From the NCBI GenBank assembly GCA_033297075.1, contig MU858051.1, positions 1 to 64,000 on the forward strand: a DNA stretch of 64,000 nucleotides, given 5' to 3'. Positions 33,311 to 46,100 of this stretch are shown in pieces. A program made the position numbers and the translations under genes. The first letter of the stretch is position 1. The number at the start of each line of letters is the position of its first letter. Source of the stretch: Rhypophila decipiens (Eukaryota > Ascomycota > Sordariomycetes > Sordariales > Naviculisporaceae). The notes below the pieces were generated by a model. It did not search any database. It saw only the letters and a program-made list of their open reading frames with translations, and was not told the DNA's origin.

Positions 33311-36300
33311 ATGTCTCGTCGTACAGCCCCCAGTCACCCGAACGACCCTGATGCCGACCTATTTCGGGACGACGATGACGACGGAGCGGTCGGTTCCAGC
33401 CAAAAGAATCCTTATGCTTCTTCTGGCCGCTGGCGCCACCAGGAGTCCTCGGCTTATGCGAAACATGCGCGTCAACAAGCGCAACAGCAGCAGCAGCATG
33501 GTGGAGGAAGCGGGCATGCAGTTGCTCGCGATGCCGACTCGCACGCGCGCGTCAATGACCTTGCCGACTTCCTCAACACGTCGCGCATCTCGCCAAATGA
33601 GGCAGACCGACCTACTACCCCGCGGTACAAGCCAGTTGTCGAGGGTGCGGCCGAGGCGAGACAGGTGGTGAATGGCGAGGACGTGGATGGTGATCCGCAC
33701 CTCACCCAGTTCGGCGGCGCCAAGAACGATGACGACCTCGGCCCTCCCGACGGCAAGGAGATCGCTTGCGGGCCATTGATCAACTATCGCCGCATGGAGG
33801 GCGACCAATGGATTGGCAGCGTGCTAGTGGTCACCCGTGGGGGCGGCAGGACTCAGCCGTTCACGCCAACCTTGATCCTGCGCCGAGCCGGGTCGGGGAA
33901 GGCGGAGGACAGGCCCTGCGAGGCGATATGTCTGTACTCGGACTCGCGCAACACGTTTTGGCGCTTCGATCTGGCCGTGACGATGGAGGCGACTGAGACG
34001 AAGTGGGAATATGAGGTGCCCGACTTGCGCTTCCTCAGCAAGACCAAGCCCAGGGTGAATTCGTTTTGTGTGCCGGCCATCACGGAGTCGATGCGCATCA
34101 TGTTCCACTCTTGCAACGGGTTCAGCGTTGGGACCGACATCGATGCCTGGAGCGGAGCGGCCCTCTGGAACGACGTCATGAGGCGTCACAAGGACTCTCC
34201 GTTCCATGTCATGTAAGCGACCTTTACAAACCTTGACGTGAACTGGTCCTCGGGAAAACCACGGGAAGATAACTGACACTGTTGTTTAGGATCGGTGGCG
34301 GCGACCAAATCTACAACGATGGGATCCGTGTGCATGGCCCTCTTAGTGAGTGGACTAGCATCAGCAACCCCAAGAAGCGGGAAAGATATCCGTTCCCCGA
34401 GACTCTCCGGGCTAGCTGCGATGAGTATTACTTGAACAACTACATTCGCTGGTAAGTTGGCTCGTATTTCTATCATTTGAGAACTCACCACCAGAGATGA
34501 CAAATGAGCTAACACTTCATTTTCCTTGTTCAGGTATAGTACGGAACCTTTTGCAGCAGCGAATGGTCAGATTCCGCAGCTGAATATTTGGGATGATCAT
34601 GATGTATGTTGTGCCCCTATCCAAGATCTCGGTATATGATTTTCTAACTGGCTTCCAGATCATTGATGGATTTGGCTCCTATGTCAACGACTTTATGAAA
34701 TGCGACGTATTCAGGGGCATAGGTGGCCTGGCCCACAAGTACTATATGCTGTTCCAGCATCATCTACCTCCGCCGCCTTCTACTTACAGCTCAGGTAAGA
34801 ACGAACCTTTGGTGAGAATGTATTATTCGCTTTAGCTAACACGCCCACAGACAGCGTCCCGGCAACTGAACTCGAAGGGGGGCAGGGAGTCGACCCCAAC
34901 CAGATGGTCAATACCTATGTTCATCCCAAGATCACAGAGTCGGGCTACATAATTGGTTCACAGCATGGTGTAAGAACTCAAGCCCTGATACCAGCCACTA
35001 CCTGGATAATTGGACTGACATTGTATAGCCCTACGTTGCGGAGCATTCACATAATATGTTTGCAAAACTGGGAGCCAGAATAGCGTTCGTGGGAATTGAT
35101 GCGCGGACCGAGGTAAGACAATCCATCACAACGAGCCCTGACCAGACATTTTCTCGGTCACTTACACAAACGAATAGCGAACGAGACATCAAGTCAACTA
35201 CCCCGAAACCTATGATCAAATATTCGACCGCTTAAGGCAAGAACTCTCAGCCCCTGCCGACTCGGGAAACCCTTTCAAGCATCTCATCCTTCTGCTCGGC
35301 GTTCCTATTGCCTATCCGGTAAGTTTTAGTGTCCAGGATAGATACAGGGGATCAGAAAATACGGACTGACTCGATATGCAGCGCCTGACATGGCTTGAAA
35401 ATGTCTTTTCCAGCCCCATCATGGGGCCCATGAAGTTCTTGAACAGACGAATGGGCTTTGGCGGCAGCTTCTTCAACAGCTTCGACGGAAGCGTGGATTT
35501 GCTGGACGACCTTGACGACCACTATACCGCGCGGACACACAAAAAGGAACGAAACCACTTCATCGAGCGTCTCCAGGGTCTCTGCGCCGAGTTCTCCATT
35601 CGCATAACCATCCTCGGTGGTGACGTCCACCTGGCTGCGCTCGGGAGATTCTACTCGAACCCGAAGCTCAAGATCCCCGTCGAGAATGACTACCGCTACA
35701 TGGCGAACGTCGTCTCATCCGCCATCGTGAACAAACCTCCCCCGGCAGCGGTGGCCAACTTGCTCTCTCGGCGGAACAAGGTCCACCATCTGAACAAGCA
35801 GACCGACGAGACGCTCTTCAAGCTCTTCGACAAAGACCCCGGCGAAAGCAACAAGACGGCTAACCACAACCAGGTCACCATGCCAAGCCGTAACTACGCC
35901 ATGATCACAGAGAACTCACCCAACAATGCGTCTACTCCAGGTTCTGGCGCTGGCGGCGGCGAGGAGCGATCGGACCACCTAGCCCCTCCACAGCCGCCAT
36001 TCAGCCCGGAATACCCACCCAGCGAGCACGGCAGCTCCCCAAGTCGTCCACCCGGATCCAGCGCAGGGCACAGCGTACGAAGCGCCAACAATCACCACAA
36101 CGAGAACAACAACAACAACTCCAAAGACAAATCATCCGACCCCCGCCAGTCGACGGGCAACAAAGACCCACGCCTACCGCTCCACTCGGGCGAGGTCAAC
36201 GCAGGAACCAAACACAAAGCCGCCAACCCCGCCACTCACGGCAAAGGCCATGACGGCGGCCTGGACGTGTGCATCAACGTCGAGATCGACCAGCATGATC

Positions 36301-36521
36301 GCCAGGGCAAGACAGAACCATATGGTCTCACCATTCCCGCTCTGTCGTATAATGGGCCGAGACCACCCACCGCTGTTGCGCCGCCCCCGGGGACGGGGTC
36401 GAGTAGTAGCGAGGGAAGTGACGGTGCTGGTGCGGCCGGGCATCATGGTATTGGCCCGGCCGGACATCATGATGAGCCGATGCCTCCACATTCACATGGG
36501 CTTCATCATCATCGTCGTTGA
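33311..36521 (+). CDS. PhoD-like metallophosphatase, eight exons
   Basis: Exons: 33311-34212, 34290-34451, 34534-34603, 34659-34794, 34851-34969, 35029-35112, 35178-35318 and 35382-36521 (917 aa). The seven introns are 55-82 nt, all GT...AG, and every junction keeps frame. The metal-binding motifs of the PhoD family are visible: GGGDQIYNDG (from residue 303), NIWDDHDIIDGFGSY (372-386) and GGDVHLAALGRFYS (from 617). The first 110 residues are disordered with a poly-Gln/His tract. The last 230 residues are low-complexity, Asn/His/Pro-rich, ending in a His-rich tail. Bacterial PhoD enzymes are phosphodiesterases/alkaline phosphatases; the substrate of the fungal cytosolic-type relatives is not known to me. 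No signal peptide is apparent. Confidence 0.9.
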
Positions 36522-37015
36522 GGATTCCATGTTACCTAAGGGACGGTTAGAGGAGGAATTATGCATCTTGTATAGGGTAATATTTCTCCACATTGGATAG
36601 AGGAAGGGGGATGTTCTATCCCTGGCTCATGGCTCCTTGTTTTGGGAGAGCTATCGCTTTCTTATTTCCTTCCCATCTCTGTTTGAATCGAGGCTTGTTT
36701 CGCCTCCTCTCTAGTCTTGCTTTTTTGTTTACATTTTCGATAGATACCTACCCCATGTACTTACTGTATTGTACCTTCTAGGGTTGCTGATATATATTGG
36801 TTAATTGACTGGATATACTGCCATTTAGACCTGTTCCTCATGCCCTTGCTTTACAAGCATCTTAGAGAACCGTTGTCCTGTTGGACATTTATTGTCATAG
36901 GATTTCTACATGCACACTCTCTAAAGGCCAAGTCAGACACATCTTTACACCCGTGATCCAGGCCAATCCATTGTGCCCTCTAATGCCTCCAGGTGACAGC
37001 TAGTAAAGCAAACAT
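36522..37015. other. convergent intergenic region
   Basis: AT-rich 3' flank shared by the PhoD-like and verprolin genes. No gene seen. Confidence 0.5.
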
Positions 37016-38585
37016 TTACAAAGCACTCAAATCTAGCGGCACACTGCTCCCGCGACCAGCACGATACTTCCTTGGCCCACCCACAAAGTCCCTTGGCTTT
37101 GGAAATTTGTCTTCCGACACAAACTTCCATCGTTGATCCTGCACTATGTATCTAGCCCCACCAGACGAGGGCGTGTGCGGATTAGACACATTCCGCGAGG
37201 GACTGGGAGATTTTGCCCCAGACCCATTGTGTGCCAAAGTGAAGCTGCTGGGGTCGAGCAAAGACGAATACGCCGGTGAGTTCTGCGTCCGCGCCGAGGC
37301 GGTAGAGGCTGAGTGGGCGAGTGACGGAGGGGGGGGAGGTGCCGGAGCCGCAGAGGGAGGGGGCGGAGGTGGCGGCGCCGGAGCTGTGTGTGGCGGGCTC
37401 GGAGCACTGGATCGAGGGGCATGGCTAGGTGGAGGTGGAGGAGGTGCTCCAGGTGACGGTGCTCCAGCAGCTGCACGTATTGCTGCTTGCACAGCGATGC
37501 TCTGAGAGATATTGTTGGTCGATGCAGAAGGCGGAGGTGGAGGCGGAGGAGGCGCCGGTTGCGAGCGCACTGGAGCTGGTGGAGGCCGTGGAGCAGCTGC
37601 CGGAGGGGGCGGAGGAGGAGCTGGGGGAGCGGATGAAGAAGGCAGAGGCGGTGCTGCGGACGGAGGAGGGGGGGCCCTGCCGCCCGGAAGAGGTGGAGGA
37701 GCAGAGGGCACCGTTGAGGACGGTTTGCGTGAACCAGGAGGAGGTGGTGGCTTTTTACCGATGGGCGGAGGCGGGCCTTTCATAGAAGCTATCGAATATG
37801 CAGAAGATAATGGCCTCGGAACATCGGAATTTGCAGTCTTCCGCAGGTTGGCAATGGAAGGATGAAATGAAGGAGCGCTCGATGCTCCGGGTAGCGATGG
37901 TCGGCCCGGAATCGCTGGGGCGGCACCTGGAGGCGGTCTTGGAGCCGTGATTGCAGGTGGCTTAGGTACCGGCCTCGAGGATGGCTCTGGGTCTGAAAGG
38001 TAAGACGAATCTCGGTTCGCTAAGGAGATGTTAGACAATCACACCAGAGAAACAGGACATGGACAAGAACTCCTCACCTCCCGTATCTACCCCGGCGCCC
38101 GTCTTGCGCAACTTGGGCATGCCACCAGCAAATAGTCCTCCTAACTGCGGTACAGCCCCCATCGCTGATGAGTCCGCACGAGGCCGGTCCCCTTGATCAC
38201 TATTACTTCGAGCCCGGTTTCCAGGAAGCGGAGGAGCTAGGCCGCCAGGCGCCTTGGGAAGTCCAGGCACAGGCGGGGCTCCGCCGACGGGAGCAGCCCC
38301 CGAGCCGCCAGAGGTTGTACTGATTATCGGCGCGGAGCGATCATTGGTAACGGCCTTCTTAAGAGCCCTTCCTTTAGATATGTCGGAAAGGAGTGCTCCC
38401 TGTATACATGTCAGAAACACGGATCATATCCCACGTCTTCCAGGCGACCCAGAACTAACTCTATTTCCGGCACCAGCAGGCGGTCGAGCGGGTAGCCCCC
38501 CTGGAGGCGGCGGCGGTGGTGGTGGAGGTACACCAGAGCCCGACGGGGGAGGTGGTGGTGGTGGTGGTGGAGGAGGACCAGGCAT
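37016..38585 (-). CDS. vrp1: verprolin / WASP-interacting protein
   Basis: Exons on the minus strand: 38585-38460, 38399-38078 and 38019-37016 (483 aa), with introns of 60 and 58 nt. Verprolin binds actin monomers and Las17/WASP and promotes Arp2/3-driven actin assembly at endocytic sites. After a poly-proline N terminus (starts MPG then eleven P) comes a WH2 motif, GALLSDISKGRALKKAVTND, followed by RSAP as in yeast Vrp1. The middle is extremely proline-rich, with many PPPPP profilin/SH3-binding runs. The C terminus RWKFVSEDKFPKPRDFVGGP and KYRAGRGSSVPLDL is the WASP WH1-binding segment of this family. The first exon is split just before the WH2 motif. Confidence 0.93.
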
Positions 38586-39634
38586 GATGCCGATTCCTCG
38601 ACGGCTTCACAGCTCGGTGCGAACTGGAACGCCGATCTGGGCTATGTTGGGATCGAGGAAGTTTGCGAGACTGGGACGTTACGTAAGGCGCCGCTCGGTT
38701 TTGGTAGCGTAATGGTGAAGAAGATCGATATTCTGGGTGATGATACGGATATAAAACACAGCTCCGATGGGAACGTTGGTCAAGGGTAAAATGGAGAATC
38801 GACGGCTCGTTGTTTGGTTACTGTTAACTGCTGAGTCGTCCGTAAGGCTGTTGTGGAATTGGAATTGGGTGATCAGCCGTCAGCCGCTGGGACGAGTGCT
38901 GAAGCCGCTGTGGAGTTGATTTCTCCTGGGCTTGGCGCGCTGCGTCACCTCTCATCAACACCTTGCGCAAGTGCGGGACGGTGGCTCAGCACGAAGCCGC
39001 GTGGCTTGCCCAAATGCTGACAAGCCACACCAAACGACCCGACCTTGACTAAGGGGTTAGCCATCACGAACTTCACTAGCACAGGCAGCCAGGGTCCCGA
39101 ACAATATAAAGCACGGTAAGGTAGCCGTAATATACATATGGGGTCATCTTAGGTAGTATTTGATGAGGCACTGAATACCTTGATAGGTAACCTTGATAAC
39201 CCTAACCCTCCTTTCCTTCGGATTGTAACAGGGTAATGGTACTGAATCGGGGGTCAGGGTTATGTATGGGGTCAAGGAATCAGGAATCAAGGAATCAACC
39301 AACATATAGCTGGTATTTCGTCCTTCAGTATCAAATTGGGTATCTGTATCACTTGGGAAACAGGAAGCATATACCTACGCAGCAGGGCCTTCATGAGACA
39401 CAGCACCATTTCTTAGATGTGTGTAAACCAGGGTATGAAAATGCTAAAGTAACGGCATGATGAATACCGTTCATACGCCCTTAGTTGATAGTTATTACTT
39501 ACAAGGCATTTGAAATACCCGTAGATCCCTTTTACTGTGCCATTCATAGTCAACAAGTATAAGGCCTTCGAGATTCCCATCATCCCCTTCAGTGTTGTTG
39601 ATATGCGCAAAAGAACAAACAATCCATGCTACTC
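38586..39634. other. intergenic, promoter of verprolin and 3' flank of glycine cleavage gene
   Basis: No gene is supported. Two telomere-like units (TAACCCTAACCC at about 39197) and a short repeat of 'caggaatcaaggaatcaac' type near 39280 are probably chance. Confidence 0.5.
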
Positions 39635-41110
39635 CTACGCAGGTGCAGCCCCTTTCCAGTACTTGGTCGGAACAAACGGCATCTTAGTGACGACGGCCTT
39701 TCTCGGCCTGCCTCGGACGAGGACCTGCAGTTCAGTGCCGGCCTTGTGATACCCGTCCTTGACGTACCCCATGGCGATGTTCTTGCCCAGGGTTGGACTC
39801 GGGCAGCCGCTCGTCACAGCTCCGAGCTTTACCGGCTCGCCACCGTCCTTGGGCACACTGACAATCTCGGCGCCCTCTCTAGCGGGTGCCCCCTCGACGA
39901 TCAAGCCCACCCGACGGGATGGGACTCCAGAGCCACCTTTAGACTTTGGCGTAAGCTGGGCAGAAATAGCCTCAGATCCATAGTATCCAGCGTCAGCAGA
40001 CCGTCTTTCCTTGGGGATAACCCAGCTCAGACCTCCCTGTACTGGAGTGGTAGTATCATTCAAATCATGCCCATAAAGACACATGCCCGCCTCGAGACGA
40101 AGCGAATCTCTCGCGCCCAAACCAGCCAGTTGCACCTTTTCGGGGCCAGCAGCCAACAATGCCTCAGTAACATCCACCGTCTCTTCCTTTGGTATCGAAA
40201 TCTCAAACCCATCCTCGCCCGTGTACCCTCCACGGCTAATCAACAACGGACTGCTGACCCTCATACCCTTCAGTTTCAACTGCGCAAACCCCGACTGGCC
40301 AAAGTACAGCGTCTTCAAGTCCAACTCAGACGGGTTATCCAGGGCGCGATGCAATACCGCCTCCGCCTCCGGACCCTGAAGCGCAACTAGTCCCCAGCCA
40401 TCCAGCTGCTCTTGACTGACACTCTCCCCATCCCACTTGGCCAGCTCCTCCTCAAAGTACTTGTCATCCTTCTCCCGACACCCAGCATTAGTAACCACGT
40501 AAAACCTGTTCCCCCCATCCCCAGACCGATCAGGCAACCTCGTCACAATCGTATCATCCACGATCCCGCCCGACCCATCGGCTTGGAGCAGCACCGATAA
40601 TGTGCTCTTATGGGGCGGGAGAGTCTCGAGGCTACTCGGCGTCACGCGCTGCAAGAACGCCGCCGCTCCAGGCCCCGTAAAGATGCGCTGCACCATGTGG
40701 CTCACGTCAAAGATGGAGCTGTGCTCCCGCGTGAAGGCGTGCGATTGGCTCACTGATAGGCCCGTGTATTGCACCGGCATGTGGAACCCGCCAAAGGGGA
40801 CCATCTTGCCGCCGTGGGCGAGGTGGAGGTTATAGAGCGGGGTCTTGGCCAGCGGCTCAGAAGACGACGAGGAGGAGGCATTGCGGGTTTGGTTGCTTGC
40901 GGGTGCTTGACGGGCGATGTTGGGATTTTGAAGTCTTGCTGGGTGGGTTGCCGAGCGGAGCAGGTTGGTAGATGTCAAGAGCAGCGTACGTGAAGGCGAT
41001 TGCAAGCTTGACGTCGTCGAGAGTCGTCGGGTGGTGGCGGCGGTGTGTGAAGACCTCCGGCCAATGCTCCGGAGAGCACTGGATGCGGAAGAGGGTTTGA
41101 TAGTTTGCAT
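39635..41110 (-). CDS. gcv1: glycine cleavage system T protein (aminomethyltransferase), mitochondrial
   Basis: This is an intronless 491-aa frame. The enzyme transfers the methylene group from the aminomethyl-lipoyl H protein to tetrahydrofolate, giving 5,10-methylene-THF and ammonia, in the matrix glycine decarboxylase complex. The first 85 residues are Ser/Arg/Thr-rich without acidic residues, a strong presequence. The folate-binding fold shows HGGKMVPFGGFHMPVQY, REHSSIFDVSHM, SRGGYTGEDGFEI and LGARDSLRLEAGMCLYGHDL, all typical of GcvT. The C-terminal barrel ends with NIAMGYVKDG and VRGRPRKAVVTKMPFVPTKY. ATG 41110 (MQTIKPSS) is the only in-frame ATG before the core. Confidence 0.96.
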   Translation of the reverse strand: MQTIKPSSASSALRSIGRRSSHTAATTRRLSTTSSLQSPSRTLLLTSTNLLRSATHPARLQNPNIARQAPASNQTRNASSSSSSEPLAKTPLYNLHLAHGGKMVPFGGFHMPVQYTGLSVSQSHAFTREHSSIFDVSHMVQRIFTGPGAAAFLQRVTPSSLETLPPHKSTLSVLLQADGSGGIVDDTIVTRLPDRSGDGGNRFYVVTNAGCREKDDKYFEEELAKWDGESVSQEQLDGWGLVALQGPEAEAVLHRALDNPSELDLKTLYFGQSGFAQLKLKGMRVSSPLLISRGGYTGEDGFEISIPKEETVDVTEALLAAGPEKVQLAGLGARDSLRLEAGMCLYGHDLNDTTTPVQGGLSWVIPKERRSADAGYYGSEAISAQLTPKSKGGSGVPSRRVGLIVEGAPAREGAEIVSVPKDGGEPVKLGAVTSGCPSPTLGKNIAMGYVKDGYHKAGTELQVLVRGRPRKAVVTKMPFVPTKYWKGAAPA

Positions 41111-41784
41111 TGCTGCTACCAATTGGCTTTTACAGACCGCGATTGACTTGGGTATAATGACGAAGACGATGGGAAAGGAATTGAGCTGCTTGGGACAATG
41201 GCTGTATGATTCTTTCCTTGTTCTGTCACAACCTAGCTCGCCCTAGCTTACCTTAAGCCGAGGGAGGGGCGCCGACCCGGCCCCACTTATCACAAGTCAA
41301 AAGTGACGTTATCTAGCGACTCCCGACCATCCGATGTCATTCAACCCTACGGTAATAATCCTCACCGGGCCGCGGATGTGTACTGATATGAACGGTTGTT
41401 GTTAAGCCTTTTCTGGCGGAATAAGTAAGTCCCCCGCATGGCCATGGATGTCTGACCAGATACGCAATACAAATAAGAATTGGGTGAGGCTATCCAAGTG
41501 AACAGCCCAGACCATACTGGCCTTACAGAACGCTAACTGAGTCGAAAGATGAGGTGTGATCGTCAGCGTAAATACCTTTGTGGAAATACAGTAGAGTCCT
41601 CATACGGGATAGATCACGGTTTGAACGCTACTCATATGTGTCTACTAACAGCGAACAAAGAAAGTAAGAGATGTTCCGATGTCTCATGAACGTCTCACTG
41701 CGGGAGTTTATGTACTCCGTTTCATGAATCATACATAGGATACGGAAATATCCGACCTTGGAAACTCCCCCAAAAAACCAAGCA
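41111..41784. other. intergenic, promoter of glycine cleavage gene
   Basis: About 670 bp between two minus-strand genes; no gene or repeat seen. Confidence 0.5.
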
Positions 41785-43106
41785 TCAACGCTTCTTCTTC
41801 ATCTCTTGTTCTCTTAGCAGCTTATCCCTCATGGCCGCTCTGGCATTGCGACTACCACCCAGCTTGGGGCCCCGAAGAATTTCTTCATTGGTCTGCTTGA
41901 CAGCGGGCTTGGCGTTGATGGCAGGCTTCCTCCGGCGATGTCGCTGGGACATGGCATCCATGAACTGGCGACGGAACTCGTCCGCAATCCGATCATCGGC
42001 TGCTACCTCCTCGTCTTCACCTTCGCCTTCTTGGAGGTAGCCGGCTTGTTCAGCCGTGATGTACGACACATCCACTACGAAGCTGTTAGTACACGGCTGG
42101 CTGATGTTTGGGATCAAATGGGGGTTAAACGTACGTTTGTTCTCGCTCAAAAACTCTTCTACGAGCTGATCGCGCTTGATAGCATCGCTTCCGCGCCGGT
42201 TCCTAGAGCGCCACGGTTTGCCATCCGGCCCCAGGCGGACCTTTTTGGACTGTGAATCGTTCTCTTCCTCGTCCAGAACGTCCTCACCCTGGAGACGTCT
42301 CTTGGCGCGCTCTGTCATGGCCGCTGTCCGCGCGCGGGCTTCCTCACCGAGATCGATCTCCATCAACCGACCTTGGAGCACACGCTGGGACTCGACAGGT
42401 GCGCCAGAGGCTGGGAGTGTCGGATCGAATTTCAGTGGAATCCCAGAGCCTCCTTGGCTGCCGTCTGGGTTGTGACCATCCTGTTGCTGTTGCTGTTGTT
42501 GCGCCGCGGCTGCAGCTGCTAGCCGTTTCCGTCTAGCCAATTCGGATTCTATGTATTCCTCCCTTGCTTGATCAGTCGCTGTCGCGCGCATACAAAATGA
42601 CAATGTGCCGCCGCACGAACGGGGCATAAAACTCACATGTTCTTGTTGACCAGCTCACCGACCAGCCCAGTTTGCGGCGCAAACCGTGATGATATTCCCC
42701 CCATCATTTCTGCTTCCTGCTGTGACTTGAGTGCGGCCTCGGCGTCGTGTAGCACCATGCCTTGCTCCATGTTCTCGTCGGCGGCGCTAGCACTTGCATC
42801 GTTGCTGGTTGTAGCGAGCGTGCGGGCGTGGAAACCGACTCCGCCTAACTTTGGTTTTCTGGCATTTCGTCGCCTAATTACTTCTGCGACTGAAAGGCCG
42901 ACCTCGTCGTCGTCGTCATTTTCGACGGGTCGCGGAGCGCTGGTGGCGGCTTCTGGCGGTGCAGGCGATGCCGCGACGGGATTGGTATCGGTTGTGGTAT
43001 TGGAGATATCGGCGCGCTCTTGGGGCCGCTGGCGATACGCCTTTCGTTTCTTGAATAATACTCGGGGTTCCGCGGCTGGTGCTGTTTCTGGTTCTGGAGA
43101 CGTCAT
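41785..43106 (-). CDS. HCA59/C9orf78/Tls1-family spliceosome-associated protein
   Basis: Exons on the minus strand: 43106-42637, 42562-42135 and 42074-41785 (395 aa). Introns: 74 nt (GTGAGT...AAG) and 60 nt (GTACGT...GTAG, branch CTAAC). The sequence follows the family order: FKKRKAYRQR near the start, then VGLSVAEVIRRRNARKPKLG, GLVGELVNKNM joined to EEYIESELARRK, a poly-Gln stretch, the segment MEIDLGEEARARTAAMTERA, and a basic C terminus (GPKLGGSRNARAAMRDKLL). The human protein C9orf78 binds Brr2 and Prp8 in the spliceosome; fission yeast Tls1 affects splicing of telomere-protein transcripts. The first intron uses an unusual AAG acceptor, forced by the reading frame. It is nuclear by inference. 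Confidence 0.82.
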
Positions 43107-46100
43107 GGTCGTTGAAGTTTGTTGTTGGTGTCGAAGACCAGGAAGAGGCTTGGAGGCAGATGACGGACCCAAATGGACATGAACGGTTAAAATAGTGGAG
43201 CGAACTGTACACTAGTGGAGGCTGTGGGGCTTCCCGTGCCAAGAACTTGGATCCGTGACACTTCCCCGTACAGTATCAATATTCCATCTGATATCCTTCA
43301 TCCACGGTATTTGAAAACAAGAATGCCATGCTTCATGCATCACACAGCTTGATTTCAATCATTCGAGAGAGATACATCCAAGTTCTACCAGACCTCATTT
43401 CTTCCAATGGCTGCTCCTCTGAGGCGAGCAGATATATACTAAATTACTAGCACAGTGCCAGCAATTTAGGTGGTTGACATTCCCCGGCCTGCTTCAAGAC
43501 CAGCGCAGAGCCTCATCAACGCTGCACCGTTCTTCTAAGTCCATGCCTCCACCAGCGTTGACTGACACCAGTACTATGGCCTGCCAAATAGTAAACGATA
43601 GGTAGGGTGCTTGAAACCCCTGATCGTTTCTATCTGGTTCCCCCGACCTTGATGCAAAACTGTGCAGTCGAGAATCAAATTCGCACCCGGCAAATGCTTA
43701 CACCTAGTTCCCATCTTTTACAGCTCATAAATGAAGTCTTGAATAAGACAGTATTCCTTTACCTTTCTTTGTTTAATCATCTCTTATCTCGACGATATCT
43801 GTGATTACGAGGAGAAACATCATCTAATTCAACTCTTGAAGTCTTGAACAGGACGCTGAGGTAACCTAGGAAACATCGGCGGGAGTTATTCATGATACGT
43901 ATCAGTCCATGCAACAATCCACTTTCATACTTTGGACTTCTGATTCGATGCTTTCCTGTGATTGGAAATTTCCCACGTAGCAGGCAGCGATGTGAGAGAG
44001 TTGGGAGGAAGGGCATCGATGTTTATCTCGGTCTTCTCTTTGCGTTCTTTGCATTCTGGTTTGGAAGCCGGTGAAACGATGTTAGCATGGGAAGAGAGGT
44101 CGTTAAGACGACGATGGCCCTTGTAAAACGGTAGTGGCAACAACTGACGTTGAAGGTTATCAGAAAACGCCCGGAACGGGACGGTCCTGTTGTCTTTCTC
44201 AGCTCACCTGTATGAAACTCACTCCCAATTAATTCTCAATCAGTCTCTGTTCGGGCAAATACCTATCATAAGGAGGTCCCCATGTAAATAGTATAGTAAG
44301 CCTTTCATAATGCGCTCGCTGCCCAGCATCCCAGAAATCAGCCATGAAACTGGGCATGATATAGTAATCCTCCCCGCGTTCTCGGTAATAGACGCCAGTC
44401 TCATAAACATGAGAAAGACGACAGTATCATCTCCAAGCTCCAGGTAATTAAGAAGAAGTAAGCACCAACAGCAGATAGATACCTCACCTCGTCACGCAAA
44501 TACGCATCTAGATGTCATTGCATAACACAGTACACAAAACTTCAAGTCAGTAGCACAGAACTAACTAAACCCTTCAATTAAAACAATCATGGTTCCACCA
44601 AAAGTTCCTATTATAGAACCAGCACATGTATTTGCCGTAAATAAATGCACGCGGTATAGAAACTCCGTCCTGTACGTTCATCCCCACCTCAATATCTGTG
44701 CCGTCGGTCGGCAAAGAACCCAAACACCCGTTTCTGCCGCCCCCTTCTTTTGCCATCATCCAAGCAATAAACGGGCACATTTTGCTCCACACACACATCA
44801 TAAGCACAAGATTTCCATATAAACACCGAAAGTATATCCGCACCTTTTTATAGCAGTGTAGGTACTTGCCCTTCCGCATTTACATATAAACAAGCTGACA
44901 ACCAACAAACAATGCAGATCTCGGCCTCGGTATTCCGTACTGTGTGTCGAGCATGGGGGGGATTTTCCATAATTCACGCCACCCAGTTCGCAACCACCAC
45001 ATTATCTAGGTGAAAGCCCCAAGAGGACGGAACGGTGCAGTTGGCGGCGGACGTGTGCAAGCGGGTTGTGTAAACAACAGACAGACAGGGCAACTGAGTA
45101 AGTGAGTGAGCTAGGAAGCTGACAAATGAGAAATACCCGAGTAAGTGGGCATAGTATCACCGATGACAGTGACGAGCAGGTTATCATCGTCATCATCATC
45201 ATCTACCTGCCTGTCATTCATCTTGTCACTGTCAAAGACCAAATAAGGTAAGTTACACTCAACATGAAACCCCCCCACCCACCAAACATGATCATGGCGA
45301 GCAACTCGAATGTCATCAGTGAATCAATGAATCACTTCGGGTCTGACCGACCGAACTTGTGATACCCCATGGCTGGGTAGATGTCTGGCTAGCTGAGTGA
45401 TTTATTGAATGAGCAAATGGCCAATATTTAAAAAACTCAAGCCAGAGGAGCTCCAAGTCTCATCTTTCTCACCCAAACACAAACAAAGTGGTTGGCAAGG
45501 TGAACTGGCCTGACTCACTGTAAAAAAGGAACCGATATTTCCAAACTAGACAAGCTGGCGTTGGTGGCCATAAATGTATTGATTCTTTCAACAAAAGACA
45601 GCCAGCCATGATGGACCGGAAAAGGCAAACAAAGCCCAGCCATGTACCACACCAGACACGCAGGTCTTTCACTTTTCACAGAGCACAACAGCTCAGCTAA
45701 TGAGAATTCATTCTGCAGGGGACGGGGACGGACAATGTAGGTACGCGCCGAGCATTCAAGAAACCTAGAATTTATTGAATTCTTTCTGTTCCGTCTGGCC
45801 ATCCATACTTGACCGAATGCAATCATAAACAAAATGTTGCGTGGGTATATTCAAAGAAGCGAAAATGGGTTTACCGCCAAAACCAAACAACAAAGGTTGG
45901 ACGGATATCTCCAAATGGCGAATAAAAAATAAACAGAAGAAAGAAAGTCAAAATAAGAATAAAACTACCAGTTCATCATCAAGTAGGTAGACCATCTTCC
46001 AGATCAACTGAACAAAATCAATGCATCGTAGCCAAACTCCCCCATTAACACCCAGCCCCGCTTCATGTAAACCCTCATTCAAATGTATAAACGGTATGTC

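Noticed and set aside
39197..39208. Telomere-like TAACCCTAACCC
   Set aside because: Only two units inside ordinary intergenic DNA; no array.
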